From an uncultured Clostridia bacterium (lineage in GTDB: Bacteria; Bacillota; Clostridia; Peptostreptococcales; Anaerovoracaceae): a stretch of DNA of 26,414 nt. The notes beneath the pieces are model-generated. The model was not told the DNA's origin and made no database searches. It saw only the letters and a program-made list of their open reading frames with translations. Of this stretch, positions 26,006 through 26,414 are shown in pieces. Location of the stretch: contig CAKQHH010000023.1 of NCBI GenBank assembly GCA_934234035.1, positions 1 through 26,414 on the forward strand. The letters are read 5' to 3'. The translations under genes were made by a program, and so were the position numbers. Position 1 is the stretch's first letter. Every line of letters starts with the position of its first letter.

Positions 26006-26041
26006 AAATGAGTCGCATGAAGCGGTTAAAAAAATGAATAT

Positions 26042-26117
26042 GCGCGATTAGCTCAGCTGGCAGAGCACCTGACTCTTAATCAGGGTGTCCAGGGTTCGAA
26101 CCCCTGATCGCGCACCA
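26042..26117 (+). tRNA. tRNA-Lys (CTT anticodon)
   Basis: A 76-nt cloverleaf: acceptor GCGCGAT (26042-26048) pairs with ATCGCGC (26107-26113); D-stem GCTC; anticodon stem CCTGA/TCAGG with loop CTCTTAA (anticodon CTT at 26075-26077); T-arm with GGTTCGAACC; discriminator A; CCA end encoded at 26115-26117. Confidence 0.97.
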
Positions 26118-26121
26118 CGAA

Positions 26122-26148
26122 CGAGCAACTGAAGTTGCTCGTTTTTTT
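26122..26148 (+). terminator. tRNA-Lys terminator
   Basis: A 9-bp perfect stem CGAGCAACT / AGTTGCTCG (26122-26130 with 26133-26141), loop GA, then T7 (26142-26148). Confidence 0.92.
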
Positions 26149-26215
26149 ATTGTTTTTTGAGGTGGCGCCGGCGACTGGGGGGGATGGGCGGCAGGTGCCG
26201 GCGGGCGCCCGGCGC

Positions 26216-26414
26216 GGACTTGGTGCACAGACCCCCGCAAGGCCTTGTTCTTTCGTTCCCTTTGCACCAAGTCTCCGGACCTTTTCCACGCCCGGCCGGC
26301 GCGGACTTGGTGCACGAACCCCCGCAAAGCCTTGTTCTTCCGTTCCTTTGCACCAAGTCTCCGGACCTTTTCGGCGCCCGGCCGGCGCGGACTTGGTGCA
26401 CGAATTCCCGCAAA
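26216..26414. repeat. Second 86/87-bp tandem array of inverted-arm repeats, runs off the window
   Basis: GGACTTGGTGCAC starts at 26216, 26303 and 26389 (periods 87 and 86). The inverse arm TGCACCAAGT starts at 26263 and 26349, about 45 bp after each first arm. Between the arms the units share CCCCGCAA, CTTGTTCTT and CGTTCC; between units they share CTCCGGACCTTTT and CGCCCGGC. The sequence is unrelated to the array at 7636-8238, but the unit length and arm spacing are nearly the same. Frames left open here are not proteins, because the period shifts frame. The number of units beyond the window is unknown. Confidence 0.9.

Noticed and set aside
26076..26413. Arg/Pro-rich minus-strand frames over tRNA-Lys and the second array
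   Set aside because: They overlap the tRNA and the tandem repeat, whose period shifts frame; no start signals are seen.

Overview
The window looks like the chromosome of an anaerobic, Gram-positive Clostridia-type bacterium. The pointers are a complete six-gene Rnf ferredoxin:NAD+ oxidoreductase operon, an EcfA1-EcfA2-EcfT energy-coupling module, a UPF0182 membrane protein, strong purine-rich Shine-Dalgarno sites, and consensus TTGACA/TATAAT promoters. I cannot name a genus. Every protein gene lies on the minus strand; only a tRNA-Lys gene lies on the plus strand, at the right end.

Reading with transcription, from right to left: a 916-residue zinc-ribbon/disordered/single-TM protein with its own promoter and terminator; a UPF0182 membrane protein, a large glutamine synthetase and seryl-tRNA synthetase (ending in a terminator); an Orn/Lys/Arg-type decarboxylase; the rnfCDGEAB operon (promoter and terminator visible); thioredoxin (promoter and terminator visible); a decayed IS200-type insertion sequence; a tandem repeat array; exopolyphosphatase followed by a broken polyphosphate kinase; and ecfA1-ecfA2-ecfT followed by trmB, which is joined in frame to a PLP aminotransferase.

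The most unusual content is not protein-coding. Positions 7636-8238 hold seven tandem units with an exact 86-bp period. Each unit carries the inverted arms TGTTGGCG and CGCCAACA, 46 bp apart, with mosaic variants between the arms. An array of different sequence at 26216-26414 (running off the window) has nearly the same design: period 86-87 bp and inverted arms 44-45 bp apart. The two tandem promoters of tRNA-Lys are also offset by exactly 86 bp. The first array lies close to a dead Y1 (IS200-type) transposase gene and several large hairpins, recalling REP/BIME repeats and their Y1 transposases, though that link is only an inference.

Other points: ppk carries two large deletions and a frame change, while ppx upstream is intact, so polyphosphate synthesis from this locus is probably lost. 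The ecf operon has a perfect TTGACA-N17-TATAAT promoter with a palindrome filling its spacer, followed by a structured leader and a second promoter. Gene starts were chosen by ribosome-binding site and family length and are often shorter than the longest open frame.
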